Assembly: GCF_028288225.1 (NCBI RefSeq)
Contig: NZ_JAQBOC010000095.1
Span: forward strand, 100,151-164,150
Length of the DNA: 64,000 bases
Origin: Mucilaginibacter sp.
Lineage (GTDB): Bacteria; Bacteroidota; Bacteroidia; Sphingobacteriales; Sphingobacteriaceae
Reading direction: 5' to 3'
Numbering within the stretch: the first letter of the stretch is position 1; every line of letters begins with the position of its first letter. Below, piece after piece: positions 53,913 to 62,397 of this stretch. A model generated the notes under the pieces. The model saw only the letters and a list, made by a program, of their open reading frames with translations, had not been told where the DNA came from and searched no databases. The position numbers and the translations under genes are program-made.

Positions 53913-54623
53913 ATGCTTGAACAATACGACCTTCATAACCTGATGGTTATTGATATTGAAACCGTTCCTCAATACAAGAGCTTTGATGAGGTGCCGGAGC
54001 ATTTTCAAAAGCTATGGGATTTAAAAACGGTGCATCAGCGAAAGGAAGAAACTGCAGAGGATTTTTATGAACGGGCCGGAATTTGGGCTGAGTTTGGGAA
54101 GATTATTTGTATTTCAGTCGGGATCTTTATTAATGGCCGCAACGTTGGATTAAGGGTAAAATCGTTTGCGTCGCATGATGAGAAAGAGATATTGGAAGAG
54201 TTTTCGGCGCTGTTGCTTAGTCAGCCTGCGAGCTTGATCCTTTGCGCCCATAATGGTAAGGAATTTGATTTTCCTTATATCTGCCGCCGCATGCTGGTAA
54301 ATGGTATTAAGATCCCATCACAATTAGAACTATCGGGCAAAAAACCATGGGAGATAAATCACCTGGATACTATGGAGCTGTGGAAGTTTGGCGATTATAA
54401 AAACTATACCTCGTTAAGTTTACTTACCGCAATTTTTAATATTCCCACCCCAAAAGACGATATTGATGGCAGCATGGTGGGCAAAGTTTACTGGATTGAT
54501 AATGAGCTGGAAAGAATTTGCATCTATTGCCAAAAGGATGTGGTCGCAACCGCCCAATTATTAAGGCGCTATCGTGGAGAAGAGCTGATTACAGATGAGT
54601 GTATAACCATAGTTGGGGTATAA
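53913..54623 (+). CDS. DEDD-type 3'-5' exonuclease (PolB-like proofreading domain)
   Basis: A 236-residue stand-alone exonuclease of the PolB-like family. The ExoI motif is VIDIETVP (D14, E16), ExoII is CAHNGKEFDFPYI, and the ExoIII Asp is near CQKDVVATAQLL. All metal-binding positions appear to be retained. It would remove nucleotides from 3' ends; its partner is unknown. The stop overlaps the start of the ABC transporter gene as TAATG. Confidence 0.88.
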   Translation: MLEQYDLHNLMVIDIETVPQYKSFDEVPEHFQKLWDLKTVHQRKEETAEDFYERAGIWAEFGKIICISVGIFINGRNVGLRVKSFASHDEKEILEEFSALLLSQPASLILCAHNGKEFDFPYICRRMLVNGIKIPSQLELSGKKPWEINHLDTMELWKFGDYKNYTSLSLLTAIFNIPTPKDDIDGSMVGKVYWIDNELERICIYCQKDVVATAQLLRRYRGEELITDECITIVGV

Positions 54624-56329
54624 TGCTGCAGGTAAATAATCTGAACATTAAATTCAAAGCACAAAATGGTCTTTTCGAGGCGGTTAAGGACATTTCTTTC
54701 AATCTAAAAAAAGGTGAAACTATTGGCATAGTCGGCGAATCGGGCTCCGGAAAATCGGTTACTTCACTTGCGCTGATGCGATTGCTGGATAAAAACCAGG
54801 CTTTAATAAGTGGTCGTATTTTATTGAATAGCATTAGTTTATGCGAACTGCCTGAAAGTGAAATGCGTAAGGTAAGAGGAGATCAAATGGCTATGATCTT
54901 CCAGGAACCGATGACCTCGCTAAATCCGGTTTTAACCTGTGGCTACCAGATAACCGAAGCCATACAATTACATCTCAATACAACAAAAGCCGAAGCCAAA
55001 GAAAAAACGATAGCATTATTTAAAGAGGTGCAGTTACCCCGGCCTGAAGCTATTTTTGACAGCTATCCTCACCAAATTTCGGGCGGGCAAAAGCAGCGGG
55101 TAATGATAGCGATGGCGTTATCCTGCAACCCGGAGATCCTGATTGCCGATGAGCCAACTACCGCCCTTGATGTAACCGTACAAAAAGCTATAATCGAGCT
55201 ATTGCTAAAGCTAAAAGCCGAACGCAATATGAGCCTGATCTTTATATCGCATGACCTTGGAGTGATCAGCGAAATTGCCGACCGTGTGCTTGTAATGTAT
55301 AAAGGCGAAGTAGTTGAAGAATCTCTTGTAAAACAATTGTTCACACATCCAAAACACCCCTATACAAAAGGATTATTAGCCTGCCGCCCATCCCCTGATC
55401 TGCATTTAAAAAAATTGCCCATTATTGCCGACTTTTTAGATACCGATGCAAAAAAAACGGTAAGTATTGAAAAAATAAGAGAAGAATATACTTATCCAAC
55501 TGATGAAATTAAAGCGAGAAAAAGTAAACTATACAGCCAAGAGCCTTTGTTAAAAATAAGCAACCTTAATACCTGGTTCCCGGTGAATAATGGTTTTTTT
55601 AACCGGGAAAAGGAATTTGTAAAAGCCGTTAAGCAGGTAAGCTTCGATGTATATCCCGGCGAGACGCTTGGTCTGGTTGGCGAATCAGGTTGTGGTAAAA
55701 CTACTTTAGGTCGAAGCATTTTGCGTTTGATTGAACCTACATCCGGCAGCATCCACTTTGAAAACATTGATTTGCGTAGCCTTAAAAAAGATGATTTACG
55801 TGAGATCCGCAGGGATATACAAATTATCTTCCAGGACCCATATTCATCACTTAACCCTCGTTTAACTGTTGGTGATTCATTAATGGAGCCTTTACAGGTA
55901 CATCAATTTTATACAAATGATAGTAAGCGAAAAAAGAAGGTTTTGGAATTACTTGAGCGGGTAAACCTTTCACCAGAGCATTTTAACCGTTATCCACATG
56001 AGTTTTCAGGCGGTCAGCGACAACGTATTGTTATAGCGCGTGCATTGGCCTTACAACCTAAGTTTATTATTTGTGATGAATCCGTTTCGGCACTGGATGT
56101 CTCCGTACAGGCCCAGGTACTTAACCTGATCCGCGAATTACAGCAGGAATTTAATTTGACCTATATTTTTATCTCACATGACCTTGCTGTGATTAAACAC
56201 ATCTCAGACCGCATGATGGTTATGAACAAAGGAGAAATTGTTGAAATGGGCGACCCGGATGAGATCTATTATCATCCGAAAGAGGAATATACGAAAAAAT
56301 TGATCAGTTCTATTCCGGGAATATTGTAA
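54623..56329 (+). CDS. Dipeptide/oligopeptide ABC transporter ATPase, DppD-DppF fusion
   Basis: A 568-residue protein with two complete ABC domains: the first from about 1 to 260 (Walker A GESGSGKSV, signature SGGQKQRV, Walker B LIADEP) and the second from about 310 to 568 (GESGCGKTT, SGGQRQRI, IICDES), each followed by the oligopeptide-type C-terminal extension (HPKHPYTKGLLACRP). No permease or binding protein gene is in the window. Start at 54623 overlaps the exonuclease stop. An earlier reading frame start at 54599 adds eight residues and is less likely. Confidence 0.92.
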   Translation: MLQVNNLNIKFKAQNGLFEAVKDISFNLKKGETIGIVGESGSGKSVTSLALMRLLDKNQALISGRILLNSISLCELPESEMRKVRGDQMAMIFQEPMTSLNPVLTCGYQITEAIQLHLNTTKAEAKEKTIALFKEVQLPRPEAIFDSYPHQISGGQKQRVMIAMALSCNPEILIADEPTTALDVTVQKAIIELLLKLKAERNMSLIFISHDLGVISEIADRVLVMYKGEVVEESLVKQLFTHPKHPYTKGLLACRPSPDLHLKKLPIIADFLDTDAKKTVSIEKIREEYTYPTDEIKARKSKLYSQEPLLKISNLNTWFPVNNGFFNREKEFVKAVKQVSFDVYPGETLGLVGESGCGKTTLGRSILRLIEPTSGSIHFENIDLRSLKKDDLREIRRDIQIIFQDPYSSLNPRLTVGDSLMEPLQVHQFYTNDSKRKKKVLELLERVNLSPEHFNRYPHEFSGGQRQRIVIARALALQPKFIICDESVSALDVSVQAQVLNLIRELQQEFNLTYIFISHDLAVIKHISDRMMVMNKGEIVEMGDPDEIYYHPKEEYTKKLISSIPGIL

Positions 56330-56362
56330 TGCGGAAGTGGGAATGTCGATTGCGGAAGTTTT
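56330..56362 (-). repeat. TTCCGCAATCGACATTCC repeat, left flank of the second four-helix-bundle gene
   Basis: In minus orientation the segment reads AACTTCCGCAATCGACATTC and then CCACTTCCGCA. It is the same unit as the two tandem copies at 56951-57022, in opposite orientation. Confidence 0.65.
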
Positions 56363-56462
56363 AATTGAAAAACTTTTTAATGTGAAATTAGAATATTAAA
56401 TGTGTTAAGTTATTAAGAGATTTCATAATTTGGGATTAATTAACCCACATAAAACATTTCAT

Positions 56463-56836
56463 ATGCAACCTTTAAACGACCTTAAATTTAGAACAAAACA
56501 TTCGCTCTTAATATTATTAAATTAGTTAAGGCAATGCCTGAAGACAGAATTGGAAGAGTACTAGGCAATCAAATTTTACGTTCTGGTACTTCTGTGGCTG
56601 CTAATTATAGATCTGCATGCAAAGCCCGTTCAAAGGCCGATTTTATTTCAAAAATTACAATTGTAGAAGAAGAAGCAGACGAAACAACACTCTGGTTAGA
56701 GTTGATTATGGAATCAGAAACTTTAATTAATGATTTCACCAAATTCCTGCATAAAGAATCGAACGAATTAACAGCAATTTTTACAAGCTCTGGCAAAACA
56801 GCCAAGGAAAATAATTTAAATAGCAAGAAAAAATAA
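56463..56836 (+). pseudogene. Four-helix-bundle protein (S23/IVP family), N-terminal frameshift
   Basis: From ATG 56463 a frame reads MQPLNDLKFRTK, then must shift near 56495-56500 into the frame FALNIIKLVKAMPEDRIGRV to continue as a S23-family protein of 124 residues, the usual length. One deleted base explains it. Without the shift, translation from ATG 56534 gives 100 residues that lack part of helix 1. VLRSGTSVAANYRSACKARSKADF-type words identify the family (here QILRSGTSVAANY). It could be a sequencing error, a pseudogene, or a shortened functional gene. Repeats flank it in inverted orientation. Confidence 0.65.
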
Positions 56837-56950
56837 AGGAGATTAAATGCAGAAATCAGAATGTGGATTGCGAAATGAAAATTAGACGTTCAAACTCCAC
56901 ATTTTAAATACCTCTGCAATCGGCATTCCGAGCTGCAAGCTCTTTAAAAA

Positions 56951-57022
56951 AACTTCCGCAATTGGCATTCCGATTTCCGCATTCAAAACTTCCGCAATCG
57001 ACATTCCGCCTTCCGCATTGAA
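56951..57022 (+). repeat. Two tandem 36-bp TTCCGCAAT repeats, right flank
   Basis: Copy 1 is 56951-56986 and copy 2 is 56987-57022; they differ at six or seven positions. Both start AACTTCCGCAAT and include CATTCCG and TTCCGCATT. A partial, more degenerate copy is at 56910-56940. The left flank at 56330-56362 is inverted relative to these. The rnr promoter follows immediately. Confidence 0.7.
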
Positions 57023-57029
57023 AACATCG

Positions 57030-57037
57030 TATCTTTG
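57030..57037 (+). promoter_or_regulatory. TAnnTTTG promoter box for rnr
   Basis: A perfect TATCTTTG -7 element 14 bp before the rnr ATG at 57052, immediately after the second tandem repeat. Confidence 0.75.
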
Positions 57038-57051
57038 CACAAATAATACAT

Positions 57052-59187
57052 ATGTCTAAAAAGAAAAACAGTTCATCTATAGTAAAAGTACTTACTCAAA
57101 TGGTACTTGATATATTTGAACAAAACGGTAATACACCGTTAAATTACAAACAAGTTTCTGCTAAATTAAACGTTCGCGACCCGGATTCCCGGGATATAAT
57201 TTTTGAGATCCTTAGGGATGAAACAAAAACAGGCGCCTTAAAAGAAGTAGCTCCGGGTAAGTTTCAATTACTGGAACTTAAAACATTTATTGAAGGAAAG
57301 GTTGATCTTACTAATGATGGCTCAGCTTTTATAATTACCGACGATGAATTTGAAAGCGACATTTTTGTTGCTCCCCGCAAACTTAGAAATGCCTTAAATG
57401 GCGACCGCGTTAAGGTTTACGTATATGCGAAAAGCAAAGGCAAACATAAAGAAGGCGAAGTAATTGAGATCCTGCAGCGCGCCAAAATGGAGTTTACAGG
57501 GATAGTAAAATTATCCGAGCGCTTTGCCTTTTTTATTCCGGATGACCGCAAAATGATGCATGATATTTTTATCCCGATGAGCGAGCTCAACGGTGCTAAA
57601 AATGGAATAAAAGCGGTTGCCGAGATTACCGACTGGCCTGCTGAAGCCAAAAACCCGATAGGCAGGATAAAGCACATTTTAGGCAGGCAGGGCGAGAATG
57701 ATACGGAAATGAACGCCATATTAGCGGAATATGGCTTCCCGTTATCTTTCCAAAAAGAAGTTGAGCATGAGTCGGAAGAAATATCTGATGTAATTACAAA
57801 TGAAGAAATTGCCAAAAGGCGCGATTTTAGAAATGTTACCACTTTCACTATCGACCCGTTTGATGCCAAGGACTTTGATGATGCGCTGTCATTCAGAATA
57901 TTAGATAATGGCAACTATGAGGTTGGTGTGCATATCGCTGATGTATCGCACTATATTTTCCCGGATTCCGCACTGGATAAAGAAGCACTTGATCGCGGCA
58001 CATCTGTTTACCTGGTTGACCGGGTAATACCAATGTTGCCCGAACGTTTATCAAACGGATTATGTTCATTACGGCCAAAAGAAGATAAGCTTTGTTTTGC
58101 AGCAGTTTTTGAGCTGGATGAAAATGCATATATCATAAACGAATGGTTCGGTAAAACAGTGATCCACTCCGACAGGCGCTTTGCTTATGAAGAGGTGCAG
58201 GAAGTAATAGAAAACGAGGTTGGCGATTTTGATAAGGAGATCCTGATGCTGAATGCATTAGCCTACAAACTTCGTGAACGCAAGTTTAAAAACGGTGCTA
58301 TCAGCTTTGAAACTACCGAAGTAAAATTTAAGCTTGATGAACACGGTAAACCAACAGGCGTATATGTAAAAGAACGCAAGGATGCCCATAAACTGATTGA
58401 AGATTTTATGCTGCTGGCCAATCGCAAGGTTGCCGAATACGTAAGCAAAATGGGCAAAGGCAAGCACAAATATACTTTTGTTTACCGTGTGCATGATACA
58501 CCCAAGCCCGAGGCCCTGGCTAATTTTGCCCAGTTTGCTGCAAGGTTTGGCTATAAGATCAACACAAAATCTGATAAAGAAACTGCAAAATCCCTTAACT
58601 TTTTAATGGAGGATGTAGAAGGCAAGAAAGAACAGAACGTGCTTACCCAGCTTGCTATCCGCTCAATGGCTAAAGCTATTTATACCACTAAAAGTTCCAG
58701 CCATTACGGGCTGGCATTTGATCATTACACCCACTTCACCTCTCCTATCCGGCGTTACCCGGATGTGATGGTGCACAGGTTGTTATTTCATTACTTAAAC
58801 GGTGGGCAGTCTGCCAACGAAGAGCATTATGAAAAACTGTGTCAGCATAGCTCGCAAATGGAGAAAAAGGCAGCCGATGCTGAACGCGCATCGGTAAAAT
58901 ATAAACAGGCGGAGTATTTACGCGACCAGGTTGGAAATGTATTCAGTGGCGTTATATCCGGCGTTACTGAATGGGGTATGTATGTAGAGATCATCGAAAA
59001 TAAATGTGAAGGTATGATCCGCCTGCGCGATATTTCAGATGACTTTTATACTTTAGACGAAAAAAACTATGCCATCATCGGTCAGCGTAAAAAGAAAGTT
59101 TACCAGCTGGGTGATGAAGTTAAAATAAGAGTAAAAAATGTTGATCTGACTAAAAAACAAATCGACTTTACATTGGTACAGGAGTAA
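57052..59187 (+). CDS. rnr: Ribonuclease R
   Basis: A 711-residue 3'-5' exoribonuclease. The N-terminal winged helix and two cold-shock OB folds are followed by the RNB catalytic core (TIDPFDAKDFDDALSF with the metal-binding Asp cluster, and HYTHFTSPIRRYPDVMVHRLL) and a C-terminal S1 domain (FSGVISGVTEWGMYVEII). It degrades structured RNA without a helicase. Start confirmed by the promoter box at 57030. Shorter than E. coli RNase R (about 813), lacking the Lys-rich tail. Confidence 0.95.
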   Translation: MSKKKNSSSIVKVLTQMVLDIFEQNGNTPLNYKQVSAKLNVRDPDSRDIIFEILRDETKTGALKEVAPGKFQLLELKTFIEGKVDLTNDGSAFIITDDEFESDIFVAPRKLRNALNGDRVKVYVYAKSKGKHKEGEVIEILQRAKMEFTGIVKLSERFAFFIPDDRKMMHDIFIPMSELNGAKNGIKAVAEITDWPAEAKNPIGRIKHILGRQGENDTEMNAILAEYGFPLSFQKEVEHESEEISDVITNEEIAKRRDFRNVTTFTIDPFDAKDFDDALSFRILDNGNYEVGVHIADVSHYIFPDSALDKEALDRGTSVYLVDRVIPMLPERLSNGLCSLRPKEDKLCFAAVFELDENAYIINEWFGKTVIHSDRRFAYEEVQEVIENEVGDFDKEILMLNALAYKLRERKFKNGAISFETTEVKFKLDEHGKPTGVYVKERKDAHKLIEDFMLLANRKVAEYVSKMGKGKHKYTFVYRVHDTPKPEALANFAQFAARFGYKINTKSDKETAKSLNFLMEDVEGKKEQNVLTQLAIRSMAKAIYTTKSSSHYGLAFDHYTHFTSPIRRYPDVMVHRLLFHYLNGGQSANEEHYEKLCQHSSQMEKKAADAERASVKYKQAEYLRDQVGNVFSGVISGVTEWGMYVEIIENKCEGMIRLRDISDDFYTLDEKNYAIIGQRKKKVYQLGDEVKIRVKNVDLTKKQIDFTLVQE

Positions 59188-59192
59188 TTAGG

Positions 59193-59238
59193 GGTTGAAT
59201 AAGTTAGATTAGGTTGATTGAGTTGGATAAGTTAAATT
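59193..59238 (+). repeat. GTTGATT-type repeat after rnr
   Basis: GTTGAATAAGTTAGATTAGG and GTTGATTGAGTTGG words, same family as at 50155. A CGGTGAAATC direct repeat pair follows at 59270-59305 before the next gene. Confidence 0.6.
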
Positions 59239-59313
59239 TCTCTAACCGTTCACTTAATCGATCAAAATTAAATCGGTGAAATCATCCTTACATCGGTGAA
59301 ATCCAAAAAATAA

Positions 59314-60288
59314 ATGAAGAAACTTGAAGATTTGCAGGAGATAATAAGTGAGGCTGTTAACAAGCTTAGCTTTCCCTTGTATCCTGCGGCGTTATATGAC
59401 CCCATAAGCTATATTCTTTCGCTGGGTGGCAAAAGGATGCGCCCCGCCCTGCTTTTAATGGCCTGCGACTTGTTTGGCGGTGATGTGGATGCGGCTATCT
59501 CTCCTGCCCTTGCCATTGAGGTATTCCATAATTTCACTTTAATGCATGATGACATTATGGATAATGCGCCTTTACGCCGGGGCAGTACTACTGTGCACGA
59601 GCGCTGGAATAAAAATGCAGCTATCCTATCTGGTGATGTTATGCTTGTTGAGGGTTATAAATTAATGATGCAGGTTGAAGACCGTTTACTGCGTCCTATA
59701 CTCAATATTTTTAATACCACAGCTGTTGGTGTATGCGAGGGCCAGCAACTGGATATGGAGTTTGAAATGCTGAGCCATGTAAATATTGATGAGTATATGA
59801 ACATGATCCGCCTGAAAACAGCAGTTGTACTGGGAGGCGCTTTAAAAATAGGCGCATTAATAGGCGGTGCCGATGTTAAGGACGCAGAATTGCTGAGCAG
59901 CTTCGGCGAGCATTTGGGACTGGCATTTCAACTGCAGGATGATATCCTTGATATATACGGCGACCCTGAAAAGTTTGGCAAGCAGGTTGGTGGGGATATT
60001 ATCTCCAACAAAAAAACATTCCTTTTAATAAAAGCATTGGAGTTGGCGGATAAGCAACAAACTGTTGAATTAAATAATTGGATTACTTCAAAACAGTTTG
60101 ATAACAGCGAAAAGATTGAGGCCGTTACCTCTATCTATAATTCTTTGAATATCAGGCAATACGCCGAAGAAGCTATGCAAACCTATGCCGATAAGGCTTT
60201 TGATGCACTTGATGCCATTAATTTACCCGAAGAGCACAAACAATACCTGCGCGATTTTGCGGATGGGTTGTTGGTACGGGAGAATTAA
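59314..60288 (+). CDS. Polyprenyl diphosphate synthase
   Basis: A 324-residue trans-prenyltransferase. GGKRMRPALLLMACD is the start of the fold; the first Asp-rich motif is HDDIMDNAPLRRG (D79, D80, D83) and the second LQDDILDIYGD (D209, D210, D213). It condenses isopentenyl diphosphate on an allylic primer; the residue before the first Asp-rich motif (MHDD) suggests a long-chain product, for quinone side chains or undecaprenyl-related lipids. Product chain length is inferred, not proven. Confidence 0.9.
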   Translation: MKKLEDLQEIISEAVNKLSFPLYPAALYDPISYILSLGGKRMRPALLLMACDLFGGDVDAAISPALAIEVFHNFTLMHDDIMDNAPLRRGSTTVHERWNKNAAILSGDVMLVEGYKLMMQVEDRLLRPILNIFNTTAVGVCEGQQLDMEFEMLSHVNIDEYMNMIRLKTAVVLGGALKIGALIGGADVKDAELLSSFGEHLGLAFQLQDDILDIYGDPEKFGKQVGGDIISNKKTFLLIKALELADKQQTVELNNWITSKQFDNSEKIEAVTSIYNSLNIRQYAEEAMQTYADKAFDALDAINLPEEHKQYLRDFADGLLVREN

Positions 60289-60301
60289 TTATATTTAATG
60301 C

Positions 60302-60670
60302 GTGAAAAGATTACTGATAACCATTATTGCTGTTTTATTATTTTCTTTTATTGAAAAAGCCTATTCACAAGTTCTAACTCCACCCGAATTTCCGGGAGGC
60401 AAGGAGGCATTCAGCGCATTTTTGCACAAAAATTTAAAATGGCCAACAGCTGATGGCGGTGAATCGCAAGGTATAGTTATTATAAGTTTTTTTGTAGAAA
60501 AAGATGGTCGTTTATCAGAAATAAAGGTTGCCAAAAGTATGAGTGCAGCTTTTGATGAAGAAGCATTAAGGGTTATAAACCTTTCACCGAAATGGATCCC
60601 AGCTATGAAAAACAATAAGTTTATCAAATCAAAATATACCGTTCCAATCAAATTTTATACTGCTGGATAA
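60302..60670 (+). CDS. TonB C-terminal domain protein (secreted)
   Basis: A 122-residue protein with a signal sequence (MKRLLITIIAVLLFSFIEKAYS) and a TonB C-terminal-type domain containing PEFPGGKEAFSAFLHKNLKWP and VVxDGRLSEIKVAKSMSAAFDEEALRVI-like words. It lacks the Pro-rich linker and transmembrane anchor of full TonB, so it is a stand-alone periplasmic module, common in Bacteroidota. Start is GTG at 60302. Possibly acts with a peptidase or receptor, unknown. Confidence 0.78.
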   Translation: MKRLLITIIAVLLFSFIEKAYSQVLTPPEFPGGKEAFSAFLHKNLKWPTADGGESQGIVIISFFVEKDGRLSEIKVAKSMSAAFDEEALRVINLSPKWIPAMKNNKFIKSKYTVPIKFYTAG

Positions 60671-60684
60671 TTATCACCAAACAA

Positions 60685-62274
60685 ATGCGTAAACTATTCA
60701 CAATCATTTTTCTAATACTTGCAGGCAAAAATTTCGCCCAGGAACTTACCTCAGGCGGCAAATTAAAGCCAGAGCAGGCCATTATGGATGTAAGACATTA
60801 CACCATCAGTTTAAATGTAGATTTCAAGCAAAAAACAATCGATGGCTCTGCAACCATTGATGTTATAATGGCGCAGCCAACACATGTATTACTATTCGAT
60901 CTGCTTGATTCATTAAATGTCAGCCAGGTTTTGGTGAATAATAAAAAACAACCATTTGAATATAAAAATAACTTAATCAGGATCAACCTTGCTAATGAGC
61001 TGCCTGCCGGTAAAGCCAGCGTAAAAGTGATCTACGGTGGTAAGCCCCATGTAGCCCGCAGACCACCTTGGGATGATGGGTTCATCTGGTCAAGGGACTC
61101 AACCGGGCACCAATGGATGGCCATTACAGCCGAGGGAACAGGTGGTAAGCTGTATTTTCCATGCAAGGATCATCCTTCTGATGAACCGAATGAGGGTGTA
61201 GACCTGATAATTACTGTACCAAAAGATCTGGTAGTTGCAGGTCCGGGCTTGCTACAAAAAGTAACTAAACACGGCGAAACCGCAACCTTCCACTGGAAAA
61301 CTAATTATTCCATTAATAATTACAGCATCCTGTTTAATGTCGGTGATTTTGCAGTTGTAAGTCGTAAATACACTACTATTGACGGGCATGTTACACCCCT
61401 GCAGTTTTATGTATTAAAAGAGCATCTTTCAAAAGCAGAGCATCACCTGGATATATTTGAAAAAACCATCCACGAACAGGAAAAATATTTTGGCGAATAC
61501 CCCTGGGCAAAAGAAAAAATTGCCATCTGCGAAACACCTCACCTGGGTATGGAGCACCAAACCATGAATGCTTATGGCAATAAGTTCCATTACACAAAGG
61601 TTGGCGGCACTGATTATGATGGACTGATGCACCACGAGTTTGGACACGAGTGGTGGGGCAACAAAGTAACTGCAAAAGACTGGGCAGATTATTGGATCCA
61701 TGAAGGGATCTGCACCTACGGCGATGCTTTATACGTAAGAGAATTTGAAGGTAAAGAGGCCTATATCAAATTCTTCCAGCGATCTGCGCCTACCTTTGGA
61801 AATAAGATCCCAATTGTAATAGGGAAAGATATTGATGAAGAAGCAGCCTACAACGGTGATATCTACGGTAAAGGGGCTTTCTTCATGCATACTATTTGTT
61901 ATATAATGGATGATAGTACATTTTTCCCTGCGCTTAAAAAGTTTGTCACATCCCCAAAATACACTTACAGCAACCTGGTAAATACTGATGATGTAGAGCA
62001 ATTTTTCAGCAAGGAATCAGGAAAAGATTTAAAACCTTTGTTCGATCTTTATTTGCGTTCAGTTAAGAAGCTTGAGGTGCATATTAAACAGCAACCGAGA
62101 GATAAGTATTTAATTCAGCTTGACAACATTTCTATTCCATTACCCATTGATGTTACAACTGATGCCGGTACAAAACGAATGATAGTAGATAGTAAAGGGA
62201 TCAGGGTTGATAGTAAGACAATGCCTGTTATTGATGCGGATACTTATTATTTGAAAAAGGTGATTATAGAATGA
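60685..62274 (+). CDS. M1 family metallopeptidase (short secreted form)
   Basis: A 529-residue aminopeptidase-like zinc enzyme with signal peptide (MRKLFTIIFLILAGKNFAQ). The HEFGH site is at H317-H321 with the downstream Glu at 340 (18 residues later), the exact HExxH-x18-E pattern. The exopeptidase motif, normally GxMEN, reads LGMEHQ. The C-terminal helical domain of full M1 enzymes is missing, as in many short Bacteroidota members. It follows the TonB-domain gene by 14 bp and is likely cotranscribed. Confidence 0.9.
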   Translation: MRKLFTIIFLILAGKNFAQELTSGGKLKPEQAIMDVRHYTISLNVDFKQKTIDGSATIDVIMAQPTHVLLFDLLDSLNVSQVLVNNKKQPFEYKNNLIRINLANELPAGKASVKVIYGGKPHVARRPPWDDGFIWSRDSTGHQWMAITAEGTGGKLYFPCKDHPSDEPNEGVDLIITVPKDLVVAGPGLLQKVTKHGETATFHWKTNYSINNYSILFNVGDFAVVSRKYTTIDGHVTPLQFYVLKEHLSKAEHHLDIFEKTIHEQEKYFGEYPWAKEKIAICETPHLGMEHQTMNAYGNKFHYTKVGGTDYDGLMHHEFGHEWWGNKVTAKDWADYWIHEGICTYGDALYVREFEGKEAYIKFFQRSAPTFGNKIPIVIGKDIDEEAAYNGDIYGKGAFFMHTICYIMDDSTFFPALKKFVTSPKYTYSNLVNTDDVEQFFSKESGKDLKPLFDLYLRSVKKLEVHIKQQPRDKYLIQLDNISIPLPIDVTTDAGTKRMIVDSKGIRVDSKTMPVIDADTYYLKKVIIE

Positions 62275-62275
62275 T

Positions 62276-62390
62276 AAGATTGATTATGGCGCAAGGTTCT
62301 ATGATCCGGTAATTGGTTGATTTAATATGATCGATCCGATGGCTGACAATTCGAGAAGATTTAGTTCTTGCACTTATTATATCAGCAAAA
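62276..62390 (+). pseudogene. RHS-repeat core remnant
   Basis: Read from 62282 in frame 2, the segment gives DYGARFYDPVIG, a stop codon (TGA), then FNMIDPMADNSRRFSS. This is the conserved core of RHS/YD-repeat proteins (DYGARFYDPxxGRWxxxDP). The stop replaces the usual Arg. Only about 35 codons remain, with no upstream repeats, so it is a relic of an RHS toxin gene. The secreted unknown downstream could be its former immunity gene or unrelated. Confidence 0.72.
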
Positions 62391-62397
62391 ATAATAT

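Noticed and set aside
56951..57022. CRISPR-like tandem repeats
   Set aside because: Only two directly abutting copies with no spacers and no cas genes; a degenerate repeat family explains them.
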